Shown here: in pieces, positions 1 through 11,720 of the stretch
Layout of the letters: every line of letters starts with the position of its first letter
Position numbering within the stretch: the stretch's first letter is position 1
Origin: Misgurnus anguillicaudatus
Taxonomy: Eukaryota; Chordata; Actinopteri; Cypriniformes; Cobitidae
Assembly (NCBI RefSeq): GCF_027580225.2
Contig: NC_073357.2
Coordinates: 43,796,001-43,860,000, forward strand
Direction of reading: 5' to 3'
Length of the DNA: 64,000 nt
Notes under the pieces: model-generated
Told to the model about the DNA's origin: nothing
The model's input: only the letters and a program-made list of their open reading frames with translations
The model's database searches: none
Program-made: the position numbers and the translations under genes

Positions 1-1330
1 TCATGTATCTGTATTAAACCCACCACTGTGAGTTTATACAGGTGATCTGTGATGCTAGCGTTGTGTGCCGTGGCGTGGTGTATGGGTCAGGTCTCTCATT
101 GCTCTAATCCTCCTCTGCTGTTCAGAGATCAGCCCCTGCAGGCCCCTCCTGAGCTGCCGAGCTCTTAATTATGGCTGTTTTGTCAGGAGTTGGCAAAGGC
201 TGTCATTTAAGCCTGCGGTCGGCCAATTATATTCTTTTTTTATGAATTGCAGGCAAAAACGGCCATTTTCCGTATATACACGCTCCTTTGTCATTACTAA
301 AACTTCCTCGGCAAGAGAGGGTGGCGTTACCAGCCTGTTTAATTACCGCTCGTGTTCATTAAGACGCCTTAGTCTTATAGGTAGACTTTTATCAGCTTGC
401 CATAATTGGTGCCAGTTGGTTCCCAAACGGGTTTGTTCATATGGAAGACATCACGTATCTTAATATGTCGGGTGTGGCTTCGAGGATAATAGTGGAGCTA
501 TTGAGGTGTTAGTGCAACTATGCATAAATAATCATTGCATTATAATTAATTACGATAAGCTTTTGTGTTTGCTGATGTACAGATGGCTTTGTATCTAAAT
601 TCAGTGTTTCCCTGTTCATTTTTCCACATCTATTGTAACTCGGTGAAGTTCTCTGCTAATTCTGCGCTGAAAATCCTATCACACGTCTAGCACCATTCAT
701 TGTGGGAAGCGCTTTCCGACCATGCTTAGATTACACTGGTGAGAGACAAGAGAAAGCAGGCTCGCTCGACATACTTAGAATACTAGTCTTGATACTGATC
801 CAGAAGCAGTATTTTTTTAGTCATGTATCACTGACCCCTTTTTATCATATTCATTTGCAATGCATTAAGTAACCCGGCATGTGAAGTAAAGCGAAAACTG
901 TATTTAATGATAAATAATTATTCTGTCTTCGGCATTTCCTGTTTTCCCAGAGTTTTCCCAAAGTTTTGCTCCTGTAGACCACGTGCTCCGAATCCCACAA
1001 ACAACAGCATAATTAAAGAAAACACTGCGTTTTCTCTTTTTTTCCATCCATTTTCTTTCCAGCCGAGTGTCTGGCGTACAAACAGTTAACTCTGCGAGAT
1101 AAAATATAAGATCTGTTTGGCCTGCAGATATCCATTAAAGGACAGAATGCTCTTTTCTATCACAGCACAGACGCCAGATGTTCTCCTCCATTTCTAATCA
1201 TTGCAGATGTAATGGGGTAGAATGCTGCAGTTTGTGGCTTCACTGGAATGCAGTCTGTATACCGCACAGGGGAACGCCAGTCTGAGATTTATAATTATAC
1301 CCCATTAATACGCTAGCATTCCACACCCGC
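1..1330. other. Single-copy noncoding DNA, candidate conserved regulatory block
   Basis: No gene or repeat end is seen. The part from about 100 to 560 has balanced base composition and many homeodomain-type words (TTAATTA, TTTATGA, CATAATTGG, CATAAATAATCATTGCATTATAATTAATTA). That texture is typical of vertebrate conserved noncoding elements rather than decayed transposons. The 132-codon open frame crossing it (65-463) has no recognisable domain and is probably chance. Cross-species alignment would decide; I infer regulation only from word content. Confidence 0.35.
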
Positions 1331-3330
1331 AATAAAAAAACAAAGCCTAATAAACCTAGCCGTCGAATAGCGTGTGTCTTGCCGTTTCGGGAGTGTGTGT
1401 ATCACAAGCGTGCGGGAGATTAAATGCGAAAGCATTGTTAGTACAGTGTTACGAGAGGGTCTTTATAGGAGCGGTTGAGTTGTGACTGTATAGATGTGTT
1501 TACTCCGTTTCTTTTTCCACATCGACCAGCTTGTGTGAAATTGTGCAGGTGTCCATCATTAAGGCTCTGTTTGGGGTGTGTGGACGGTGCTGAAGGGCTC
1601 CAATCACTTAAAGAGTCAACAGACAATTCCACCTGTCATCTGTCTGATGGGTTATTGACCAGAAAGAGGAAGAGATGGAAAGAGAACAAGAGAGTGTTTG
1701 TGAGAGAAAGAAGATGTGCAAAGATCAATCGTGGCCCATCTTGTCGCAGTTCTGCTTGCCCTTAATGTTTATTGCATGCTAAATGTTTGTTTGTTTATCA
1801 CACACACACACACAAATGATATGAAGAGTTTGGTTGCAAAACGCAATAAATCCATTTTGACTAATTTGAGTAAAAATGTGTTTTCTATACCAAGAAAGTG
1901 ACAAGATGAAAACCACTATTTTCACAAACTTTCACATAGCATCTTTAGGTTATATTAACATAAAAAATTCAAATCCATAATTTGATTTTCAAAGATTTAT
2001 TATTAAAAAAAATGTTTTTTGCAAAATGCAATAAATTCACGACAAGTTTATTTTCAAAATGCTATCTGTTGAATCAATATATAAATGTGCATTCATCTTT
2101 GCCATGTTATATTCATTTAGTTGACTATACACTGATTAAAAAATAAACATTAATGTTATTAATCAAAACACTTTATTAAGAACACTGTTATTGGGCTGTC
2201 ATTCTTGGGACGTCGTCGCTAAACTTTTTTGACAGCGATCAGCTGTAAAATGTTTTGGTCCTGCTCGATTTTCGTTGACTTCGAGTAAAATAATGGAAAG
2301 GTTTTCTTAAGATCCCCTGTGGTCAATGTGTTAGCATTACAGAAGCTGTCGCGTGAGAACAGCTGTGTTTTTTTTCCTCGCCACAGAAAACCACCACAGG
2401 TTTATCAATGCCATCAAAAGTATTCTTTTATTTTTGTTTGTTTGTTGATCACGAAGTACAAAGTAGATGAGAAAAACTAGTGTATTTGTGTATTCAACAC
2501 GCCGCCATTGTTGTTTACAATGCGTGGAATGGTGTGCTGTGATTGGTTTAGCGGATTTATTGCATTCTGCAGAGAAGGAGGACTGCCGTTTGTCGCGTTT
2601 TGGGAAAAAAGGGAGAAAAGATGACAGAATAACATGACGGATATCATATTTTGCGTACAATTAAGAATTTACTTTTTAATACTGACCTGATACAATACTG
2701 ATTTTGGTGGTAACTATTTTTTTAAATGGAGTTTATTGTGTTTTGGAACCAAACGAATTCTACCATTTCCACAATGATACAATTCAGGAACAAAAAAAAT
2801 ATGTGGATGTGATTTCATCCGAACTCAAACTCATGCCATTGCTTTCTATAGGATTAATGGTCAGGAACAATCAAAATCATAATTATGGTTACAGAATGGC
2901 TCAGAGACTTGAAAAATGTGTCCGGGGTGAGCTACATTCATCTATTCATTTTTATTGAGGTCTCAGTGTGAGCAGCTACCAAAATTGATTTATATCCCGT
3001 GCTTTTCAAAGTCCACGACCAAGACTTCTCCAAATGAGGCCTGTTAAGAATTTCAAATGTGCTTTTAATACGTCCTCCTTTTATTGACGTTTCAGTGCAA
3101 ATCTGTCTGTTTTATTTCCGCCATTTCACTTGCCACCACAGATGTTTGTTTGAGGGTGTCGACACATTTGTGCGCGTACGTGTTTGGAGGTTTTAAGCAT
3201 TTATTTTCCCTATGGGGCATCCGGAAGCCACTAAGTGAAGATGGTAATCCAATGATTTTTTCTATTTTTGGTCATTTGTGGGTCAGCTTTGATGTCAGCG
3301 TCTTGAAGAGGGTTAGACCGATCTGAAAAC
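1331..3330. other. AT-rich noncoding DNA, partly old repeat
   Basis: No supportable gene. A short CA tract lies at about 1799-1815. The segment near 1826-1850 (GAAGAGTTTGGTTGCAAAAC) resembles words at 6225-6245 and, inverted, at 59518-59545, so an old dispersed repeat begins here. The remainder is AT-rich with short chance open frames only. Confidence 0.4.
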
Positions 3331-3990
3331 TGGATATGTTAGAGCTCATGTTCTGTCCTCTTTTTACCACCCATCTCATTTTGATTAATGACCCAAACAT
3401 GAGAAAAAAAGCCATCGAAAACTGAAAGTGAGACAAAATGATGGCAGCTCAAGGACGATTTGTCTTCGCAAAACACCTAAAATTCTATGTTGTATAAAAT
3501 ATATAAGCAACCTTGATTGGACACTAGTGTACATTGAAGGGTTGCTTTTGTGTTTTGAACATTACTAGCTCCTGAAGAAGTACTTTCTGTTTCATAGCGA
3601 AACAACAGAATTCACAACAAAGTGTAAAACATGTCATTGTCTGTTGGCAGTATGCTATAACTATACTGTAACTGAATATTTTATAGGAAATATGTTGGGT
3701 ATGTCTGTTAGGTTTGATTTCCAGAAAATATGCATCACATCATTCATTCTTTGATTTATGTGTTTATTTATAAAAAAAACAAAGTTTCATTTTGGTTCCT
3801 ACAGTGTAGACTATTACTAAAGATTTGACATATTCAGCATATTCCATTTTTTCCTAATATAAACAAAGACTCTGGAGAGACTATCATCTCTCTTTGGGCA
3901 GACACAAGAGATGGAGAATGTGTCACCTCTAAGCAGCTGTCTGAATACAAGGCGAGAGTGTGTGCGCGCGCATGTGTGTGTGTGATGGTT
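3331..3990. other. Noncoding DNA, nothing distinctive
   Basis: I see no coding frame, repeat ends or RNA gene. A short alternating GC/GT tract (about 3957-3984) is the only simple-sequence feature. Confidence 0.4.
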
Positions 3991-4960
3991 GGTTGGTGTC
4001 ATTCTTCAAAAACTGTGGATTTTGGAAAGAGTGTAAGGCCAAAGTAGCATCACCTGACAGCACAGCCTGCTAATTGACATTTTCATTAACACTGAATTTA
4101 TATACCTATTTCTGTCTGTGATAATGACCATTTCTTGGAGAAGCAGGAAGACTGTTGACGGGCATGTGATTGGGGAGAAACTCACATAATTACAGCAAAG
4201 CCCTTTGTTGGCCCATGACACACTCCGACGTTGAACAGTTTTCTTTGGCCCTTGTTGGTGGAACGTGCAACCAAGTAGTAAGTTGTAAAGTTATAAAAAA
4301 TCTTTAAGTAAATTAATTTGCTAGGTGTCTTGCTAATCAGGAATAAACTCTCAGTAGACAGGAAGCGACTCCCATTTGCATACAGTGCGGGAAAAATCTG
4401 CTATCATATGATTAGCCAAGGTAATTAAAACAGATGTAACTTAAACACGTGCTTAAGTACCGCTAATTAATATGTAATTATGCACTCATTTAGACACAAG
4501 TTAACACATTTAACAGAAACAGACGTCTGCAGCTATACTCATTGTCATTATCGAAAAAAAAGCTTTTCAATTGAGAGATAAAAACAAAGATTGGGTCTAA
4601 TGACGAAAGATACAGATGCTTGATAGTTTTCACTTGAGTAGTTTGATTATGTGTGCAGATCTTAAGCACATAAAAATGATGGGTGTTTAGCTATTTTCAT
4701 GACCCAAGGCCAAAGGTCAAAGGTCATGCATATGTTTGTGGTACTTCATTGCTCAGAATTAACCAAAAGTCCCCTCTATGCACACAGAGATGTTAACTAA
4801 TGTGACATTTTCAATTTGGAGCTCTATGATCAACCGTCAACCACTTTCGTAAGATTAACCAAACAAACTTCAAGTCTATACTTTAAGATAAGACAACTCT
4901 TCTTCTTAAAATACTTGATGTTAAAGATATCAGGTATGTTTCACCAGTCTTATTGCATAC
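3991..4960. other. Candidate conserved noncoding block with nuclear-receptor site
   Basis: No gene is seen. Words such as CTAATTGACATTTTCATTAA (about 4069-4090) and CATAATTACAGCAAAG followed by CCCTTTGTTGG (about 4184-4210) resemble homeodomain and SOX sites. A direct repeat AGGTCA-A-AGGTCA sits near 4714. The sequence is not obviously repetitive. Function is inferred from motif content alone. Confidence 0.35.
4714..4726 (+). promoter_or_regulatory. Perfect DR1 nuclear-receptor half-site pair
   Basis: AGGTCA, one spacer base, AGGTCA: a perfect DR1. In vertebrates DR1 elements bind RXR heterodimers (PPAR, RAR), HNF4 and COUP-TF. It is preceded by a third, imperfect half-site (AGGCCA, 4707-4712), making a run of three hexamers at 7-bp steps. 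No nearby gene is visible, so the target is unknown, and chance occurrence in 64 kb is possible. Confidence 0.45.
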
Positions 4961-6049
4961 AAACATAAATGAGACATTTGTAGGTGGCATGAGTGGTTTG
5001 GAGTCGTACCTGAGTATCTGGCCTATTGTAGATGAGCAAAATGTTTAGGAAACAGTATTTTGCCATTTGGAGTCACGCATTAGACAGTCTGTTATTAGAC
5101 AGTCACTAAGCTGAATAAACTGATACGGTCCTACTCATTTCTCATCATATCACAGTATTATGAGAGTGAGTGTACATCTGTCCTACCGAAAAAATATAGA
5201 CTCTTTTTTTCTAAGATTTGAATGGCAGCGTTAGACTGGAACCCCGTGGTGAGGTGGGGATACGCAGCGGGCGTCTGTCGCTCGTAAAAGAAGAGATCAC
5301 CTTGGGCAGGCACGTCGGTCCGCTCCTCCATCGTTAACAGTAACGTGCGGCTGATCAGCAGCATTCCTGACAACTCCATTCAGCCACCACCTGCTGGCTG
5401 TCAATCACAGAGAGGGGAGGGGGAGAGCCGGGCGTCCTAGGGCTATTGACAAAGCTGTCGACACAGAAATGAGACGTGCCTATCAAAGGGCCGACTCTAC
5501 CTTTCTCTCTTGCTTTCTCTTCTCTCATTCTGCCGTCTGTGACATTATACCTCTACAGACCAACGGTAACGATACAAATGCATCTGGACAACTTATATAG
5601 CATTCTGTTACATCAATGTTCCTGTCACTTGCGAACGCATTTGTATTTCCATTCCGTCTGTTGGAGCTGAGGTGTTTATATTAACCCTCTGATAACATAA
5701 TAACATCACCTTTTGACCCGGGCTTGTCAGTCACAGCGAAAGCACAGCTCGCAGATGCTTTTAACACCAGTGACCTTGTTGGCATGGTAACACGTGCATA
5801 GCAGTACAGTTTAAGACACTGTAACAAATCGTCTGCTTTATATTAAGGCTAAATCAATATGTTTGCAGCTGCTGCACTGGTTTTCCCTCACTTACAAAAA
5901 TGATCCAGTGGCTCCCCACTGGGCAACATTGGTCAAATATTTTTGGTCTTCATGTTGGCTTTAAAAGTATGCAGAAATATATTCGCATGGGGTTTGCACA
6001 TAGCAGAAAACAAATCATTTGCAAAACTCTAGACTTTAAAAAATTGTAA
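4961..6049. other. Noncoding DNA
   Basis: No supportable gene. Short unrelated open frames near 5158-5379 and 5476-5670 show no domain. No terminal inverted repeats were found. Confidence 0.4.
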
Positions 6050-6215
6050 TCCATAGTTGGGAGAATTTGAAAAAAAAAACCATTGGTTGGATTTAAATTA
6101 CCATATGCTGGGTTGTTTCAACCTAAAATGCTGGTTTGTGTCAATTGTTGTTTGGAACAACATTGGTTGAGCTTGTCCATAATTTACCTAACTATGGGTT
6201 GAAACAACATAACAT
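6050..6215. repeat. Short palindromic repeat with GGTTGTTTCAACC core
   Basis: The segment holds GGGTTGTTTCAACC near 6110 and the inverted form GGGTTGAAACAACAT near 6196. This resembles the GGGTTAAAACAAC words of the foldback element at 61996-62200. It is probably a decayed member of a small inverted-repeat family; ends are uncertain. Confidence 0.4.
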
Positions 6216-6503
6216 ATTTTTATGAAGAGTTCAGATGCAAAACCCTCTAAGTGTTTGATATGTTTTTTAGTATTAATCATGCTCGTAGGTTTAGTATTTC
6301 ACTTTAATGGCAAAAAGTTGTAGTTTTTTTTTTACAAATGTCACTTTTCATTTATTTAATTTGTATTTAACAAATTTGACTCTTTCACTGCCAAACCCTC
6401 TATGGGGGGCATGTACACCAAAGTAAACGCTGGCTGAAAACGCCATATGATGCAGACGCCAACTATGGCAGCTTCCCAGCGTTTTTTGTTGGTTGGTTGT
6501 TGT

Positions 6504-6993
6504 TAGGGCGACCAAACGTGCCATTGTTCCCGGACGCGTCCTGCCAGGATTTCGGGTGCGCCTTCAGGAAGTTGTATTTGTTGACCGCATACGTCATTAA
6601 GGTTAAAAACATAAGACATACAATCGTAGTTTCATTCTTACTTTAAATTGTAACGGTTGCTTTTCTTCTCCTTTTTTGCGCAGTTTTTGCCTTTATTTAA
6701 CTGTGAGTTTTTAGGAGAGGACAGGAAAGTACAGGGAGGAGAGAGGGGTATAGGATCGGCAAATGACCACGACCCGGGAATCGAACTCTGGTCGCCGAAA
6801 AGTACTAAAGCACCACATGTCGGAGTGCTGCTCACTACACCATTGGCTCTGACGTAACGGTTGCTTTTCTAAAATAAATGTGAAATAATAAACCTCAATG
6901 ACGTATGTGGTCAAAAAAATTTGACTTCCGGAAGACACACCCGAAATCCTGGCCAGAACGCATTCGGGAAGAATGGCACATATGGTCAACCTA
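6504..6993. mobile_element. Non-autonomous hAT-type foldback element
   Basis: It starts TAGGGCGACC and ends GGTCAACCTA, with long inverted arms (GCCAGGATTTCGGGTG-type words in both arms). It is flanked by a perfect 8-bp duplication GTTGTTGT (6496-6503 and 6994-7001), the target-site length made by hAT transposases. It carries no transposase frame, so it must have been mobilised in trans. A SINE sits in its centre. Confidence 0.75.
6667..6853 (-). mobile_element. tRNA-derived SINE
   Basis: Read on the minus strand, the element begins with a tRNA-like head: an A-box-like TGGTGTAGTGAGC (6830-6842) and a B box GTTCGATTCC (6777-6786), about 43 bp apart as in RNA polymerase III promoters. A non-tRNA body and an A-rich tail (AATAAAGGCAAAAACTGC and AAAAAAGG) follow. 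It is flanked by a perfect 17-bp target duplication GTAACGGTTGCTTTTCT (6650-6666 and 6854-6870), as produced by LINE-mediated retroposition. A functional tRNA gene is unlikely because no cloverleaf closes and a tail follows. Confidence 0.85.
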
Positions 6994-7001
6994 GTTGTTG
7001 T

Positions 7002-8242
7002 GATATCTGTCCCACCCTTCTCCACTGTGATTGGGTGGCCGCATGAGAAGTGACATTGATGAACTGAGCGTTTCACCCAAAGTTAAACATTTTTCAACTC
7101 TGGGCGCTCAGCGCTAAGTGCTGAAAGAATGCCGAGCGTGGGCACTCATCGTGGAAAAGAACTGCCAGCTGCTGGTGTTTTTGAAAAGCGCTGCACTTCC
7201 ATTGTAAGCAATTGAAAACATACGTTGGCCACTGGTGTAAACGCCTTGGTGTGCACGCTCCCTAAGTGCATCCAAGACATTGTACAGTAAATAGCAGCAA
7301 AATCATTAAAGATGCAACTAGAAACATTGCAAATTATGAAGTAAGAAACTGAACCATACATTAGGGCTGTGCTCTTAAAAATGTCTATTTGAATGTATTC
7401 CTGTCTCTTGAATAGAATAGTTACAAAAAGAAAGAAACAAGAAACCAGAAAGAAAAACACAACAGGCTGTCACTTTTGCCACGCTTATTTGACATTTGCA
7501 CGTAGATGTGAGCACCTTAATCACCCGCTGCTTTAATATGCTTTAAATAATGCACAGGCTCAAAACAGAACACCTGTTGCTCAGATGTGCTGATGCAAAT
7601 ATCAAGGGGATTAATTAAAAGTCAATTATATTAATTTGGCTTTTGAAAGGTGATCGTGCAAGATAAAGAGTGATTCTATGAGCACAGATACTCCAGCTCT
7701 TGATTTTTAATGCGGTTTTATCAGAGTCCATTAAAAGAGCTTGCACACAAGTGCCATGTTGTTTAGATGCCATTCTATGTAAATTTAATGAGCATGAGTT
7801 TCATCTTTTTAATGTGCATATATCTGTCTTATGCATAATTGAAAAAATGCTAATAACTAAAATGTTTGTTTCCCCAGCCCTGTTTTTTTTTTGTAAAGTT
7901 ATGCTGTGAATCTCGCTGCTATAAAAAGTGGTGTGGTTTGTTTAATATAAGAGCAGGGCGATTTGATGCACTGATTTTTCGGTTAAATCTTACTCCAGTC
8001 AATTGATTGCAGAATTTAAAATAGAAAAAATGAAGCAATCAAATTGTTTAGGACCTAAAAAGAAAATTAAGACACAAAACATAGACCTTTAATGGAAATT
8101 ATCAGAGGCCAAGTAACTAACACAAATTTTTTTTCAATCTCTTTATGTAATCTCAGACTGTTGTAGGACTCCTTGTTCATACAAAACTCCACTCATTATA
8201 TGGTCAATCAATGAAATATATATATATATATATTTTTATTAC
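7002..8242. other. AT-rich noncoding DNA with a dispersed repeat fragment
   Basis: The stretch of about 7275-7360 matches, in inverted orientation, about 58340-58420, sharing TTTGCAATGTTTCTAGTTGC on one strand. This is a repeat fragment; the two copies also share an open peptide frame (FIICNVSSCIF) with three amino-acid changes close behind it. The rest is AT-rich with no gene. Confidence 0.45.
8217..8231. repeat. Short (TA)n tract
   Basis: A short alternating TA run just upstream of the AT-rich element that begins near 8243. Confidence 0.8.
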
Positions 8243-9068
8243 AGTACACTGAAATTTTTTTTTATGTTGAATTTACTTAATTTTATTATGGCAAGAAGAT
8301 GCACACAATAAATGTATCTAACTCCAGATATATTTTTTAAGTTGAGTGTACTTATAATTTATCAATTGAGTGTACTTATATTTTATAAGTAATTTCAGAT
8401 TAATTATATTCATAATTGTAGCTAAACTATTTTGAGTAATATTTTTTATGTTCAGTACACTAAAATTAATTACGCGCAACCAGATCAATTTAATGGTTTA
8501 ATCCAATAGTTTTTTTAATCTCTTATTCTATCTTAACTTTCCACATTTAACTGCCACATTATGTTGAGCAAGTAAGAAGAGACTCAGCAGGTCTCAGTAC
8601 TGGCATAAGCACAGTTACTGCTTACATCATGATTTTCATCGTGTCACCTATTGTCTACAGGCACCACTCTTCAGAATGAACAAAACTCAAAACAGAAACA
8701 GAAACTCTTCTAAATCTCAAAGATAATTTAACCTGAAACATGAAAAATAGCGTTTAATTTCAAATTTTACTCTCCAAATGCAGTCCCATGCAAAGCATGC
8801 TGGGAAGTAGAAGTCCACTGTTAGTTATATTTACTTAAATAATTCAAGTAGTTTCAACACAAAATTTCTTTCTTACAAATTTGAGTGGATTTTACATTAT
8901 AAAATTAAGTGAAGTTTACAGAATAATCTGTTAATTTAGAATTACTTAAATTTTTTATGTTACTTTTACTTTTTTAGTAGAATTTAATAATTTCTTTTAA
9001 GTTTTACTTAATTTCTTTTTAAAAGTTTTAACTTTTTACTAAGGCACAGAATCATTTTTTTTAGTGTA
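8243..9068. mobile_element. AT-rich inverted-repeat element, degenerate
   Basis: The left end (CAGTACACTGAAATTTTTTT) and the inverse of the right end (TACACTAAAAAAAATGAT) match loosely. The interior is full of TTACTTAA and AATTTAAGT words. This is a typical decayed teleost foldback element without coding capacity. The mariner-like element at 9069 inserted at its right edge. Confidence 0.4.
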
Positions 9069-9599
9069 CTGTGCAAAAGTCTTAGGCCACCACCCGCACC
9101 AGCTTTGTTGTTTTAGCAAAGTTTTAATGTCCATCCATATTTATTTTTCACTCTTTTTATTAACATACAAACAGAAAATACAGGAAATATGTACACAAAA
9201 TTAAAAACAAAACAATTTTCAGAACTAAATGTCTTTTTCAGGCATCAGTCAGTATTTAGTGTGACCTCCTTTGGCACTAAACACATCTTGATCTTTTTTG
9301 AGGAGACTGGAGTCCTGAAGTCATTCGATTAGAAATAGAATGAGAAATTAGGATTTAATTTCATTTAAGTTTAAGAGGCCCTGCAGTTGCCTGCTATTGC
9401 TCAAGTGAAAGGGGAACTTACCTTAAATACTTGATACTTCAGCTTATACTTTTATACTGATTTTAATACTACATACACATTTCCTGTATTTTCTAGTTGT
9501 ATTCTAGTAAGAGACTGAGAAATAATTATATAGGATCACTAAACAATTGAAAAAACAACACATCTAATGGTAGCATGGTGGTCTAAGACTTTTGCACAG
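9069..9599. mobile_element. Non-autonomous Tc1/mariner-type element
   Basis: Terminal inverted repeats CTGTGCAAAAGTCTTAGGCC and (inverted right end) CTGTGCAAAAGTCTTAGACC are nearly perfect over about 25 bp. They are flanked by TA (9067-9068 and 9600-9601), the mariner-superfamily target duplication. No long open frame lies between them; interior words such as GTGTGACCTCCTTTGGCA suggest a deletion derivative of a longer element. Confidence 0.75.
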
Positions 9600-9601
9600 T
9601 A

Positions 9602-11045
9602 AGACTTGTTTATAAAATGTACAGTATTTTATTTATAGTTATTTAGATAGACAGACAGAAAGACAGACAGATCACTGTCTGGATCAACAGTAAACTGAAA
9701 TGACTCGAAAAGCCAATTTGATTATACTTAAATATTTTAGGAAGCCAAAAATTACAGTATACTAGTTCACTACTGTAAGTTGTATAAGGAGAACTAACCT
9801 AACCTTTCCTCCAGCCTCAGTGGAGTATTTGACCCGAAGGATCCAGTAAAGAGCATTTGCCGTTCATTCCCAGACCGACATATAGAGAACTGTCTGCCAA
9901 CCCAATCTATCCTCTGCGGTCCGGGAACTTCCCTCATTCCTTCTCTTCTTTCTATCTCTGTCCACCCACAGACTGACCTGCTCCTGCTCCCAGTGGAAAT
10001 GCTCCTTCCTGCTATTGCTTTTAAGAACTATATCTGCATACCCACACATATGTTTGTGGCCCACAAATACCTATTACAGATTTGTTAGATTCAGTTTTTT
10101 TTTTGCTAGATCTCTCTTTCTCTCTCTCTATAACAGAAATAGCTGGTATTCAAGGGCAAGTAATATAGCATCAATTTACACCTTTATATCAACTAAGAAC
10201 CAGATGCAAGAAAAAGCAGGAGTTTATTAAATATGCTTAGTTTCGTCAATAAGTTCTGGCATATTATGCACAGTCCATGTTGTTCATCTTGTGGTTGCTT
10301 TAACTCTGTTCCTACTTGTAAACATTTGTAGGTCAGACCATCAGTCACCCCTCACATTACACACACAGAGGTTACTTTTAATAGACTCACATCTTTAAAT
10401 TATTTGTATGAAACAGTGGTTTATGATTTACATTTTTGCTTTTACAAAAGTATGTTACTAGACAAAACACTCAACACTGACCTGTATAGAAACAAACCAG
10501 TCGAATACTGTCCTCGACCAGGGTGCCGGTTTCTCCAGTGGGCTGCATGGAGGACTGTGATTATGAGAGGGGAGGGGCCAAAAGAATGTTTCCTCATGCC
10601 ACGACATCATTTTTATTATCCGCTGCCCATCAGAGGTCCTTGAGAAACATGTACTTCCAGCCCGGGCAATCATTCATCTGGGGTCCCGCTCTGAGTGAGT
10701 GAGAGAGAAAGAGAGGAACAGGGGAATATCGACTGATACCCTTCAGCGGTACAAAGAGAGGAGTAAGCCAGTGAGGGACAGAAACTAACAGACATTTGGA
10801 GATAAAGAAGTGCTGAGCAACTGTGTAGATGATTACTGAAACCCGCTTCTCTCTGTTAATCTAATATCAGCAGCCAATCATAATTAGACTTCCCCTTACC
10901 AGCAGCCAATCAAATGTCATCTCATTGTTTAGATGCGATTAAACCATCAAGCCAAACATCCTTGGCCGTGCCAGGCCGTGTGAGTGTCATGTGTAATGTG
11001 AATAAATGTTGTGTATCAAAAAATAAATACAGGCAAATTACGAAC
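9602..11045. other. Noncoding DNA
   Basis: No gene. A short AGAC-type tetranucleotide tract lies near 9648-9672. The portion 10840-10960 contains two CAGCCAATCA words (inverted CCAAT boxes) and TAATTAG, and may be regulatory. Nothing else is distinctive. Confidence 0.4.
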
Positions 11046-11720
11046 ATCAACACACATCTCTGCTACAAATGACCATTTTAAGTTTGTTTCTAGTACTTAC
11101 CATTCTTGGACAATTACACCAAACGTGAAAGAAGTGCAAACGTTACAACTTAACCCATAGGTGGGGTTAATTGTAACAGGCAGGAGGTTAGTTGTAACAC
11201 TTCCTTAAAATTAAGTTTGCAGGCAAATATTTCAAAACTATTTTGTCTATATACTTGAAGTGGATATTGTTTATATATCTGTCTATAATAGACTGGTATC
11301 CACACTGTATTCATTCATCCAGCCCTTTTCTAACAATAGTTCAATTATAAATGGATACAAATGTCTAACTATGTGAGAAAAAGCAGCACAATTTTGACAA
11401 AACATTTTTATATGTGACCCAGTCTGTAATAACCATACTACAATTTCAAAATTAAATTCTTAGATAATGTCTGATTTTATTCATTCATTTTATTATGATT
11501 TCAATCTTTGACGTGACCTTATTCAATAAATATTAAAGATATGAACAAAAATAAATTTGACACATGATTTTTAGACAAGCACATTTATTTTGTTGGCAGT
11601 CAGCAATCATTCGTGTGTAGGCTATTTAAAACAAAGACAAGAATTACGTTAACGTTAGCGGTTTTTATATTGTTAGTGCTGAGGGGTTATTTGTAACACA
11701 GCGTTACAATTAACCCCGCT
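11046..11720 (+). repeat. Dispersed repeat, copy A (GTTACAATTAA-rich)
   Basis: The segment ACACATCTCTGCTACAAATG to about 11720 recurs in inverted orientation at about 57600-58070. Shared words include the CCCATAGGTGGG area with GTTACAACTTA, and CTATAATAGACTGGTATCC. No coding frame is present. Copy ends are not sharp, so class is unknown. Confidence 0.6.

Larger units (their letters stand above)
6402..7265. mobile_element. Outer inverted-repeat DNA element, split by a hAT-type insertion
   Basis: The left arm (GCATGTACACCAAAGTAAACGC, about 6408-6430) matches, inverted, the right arm (GTGTAAACGCCTTGGTGTGC, about 7233-7254). The arms are degenerate, so this is an old copy. No transposase frame is present. 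The element is interrupted at 6504-6993 by a younger insertion. This nest gives relative ages: outer element oldest, SINE youngest. Confidence 0.55.

Noticed and set aside
65..463. 132-codon open frame
   Set aside because: No domain; lies over sequence that looks like regulatory rather than coding DNA.
6777..6842. tRNA gene
   Set aside because: A and B boxes are present but no cloverleaf closes; target duplications and a tail show a SINE.
9069..9599. Autonomous mariner element
   Set aside because: Only 531 bp between TA flanks and no transposase frame.
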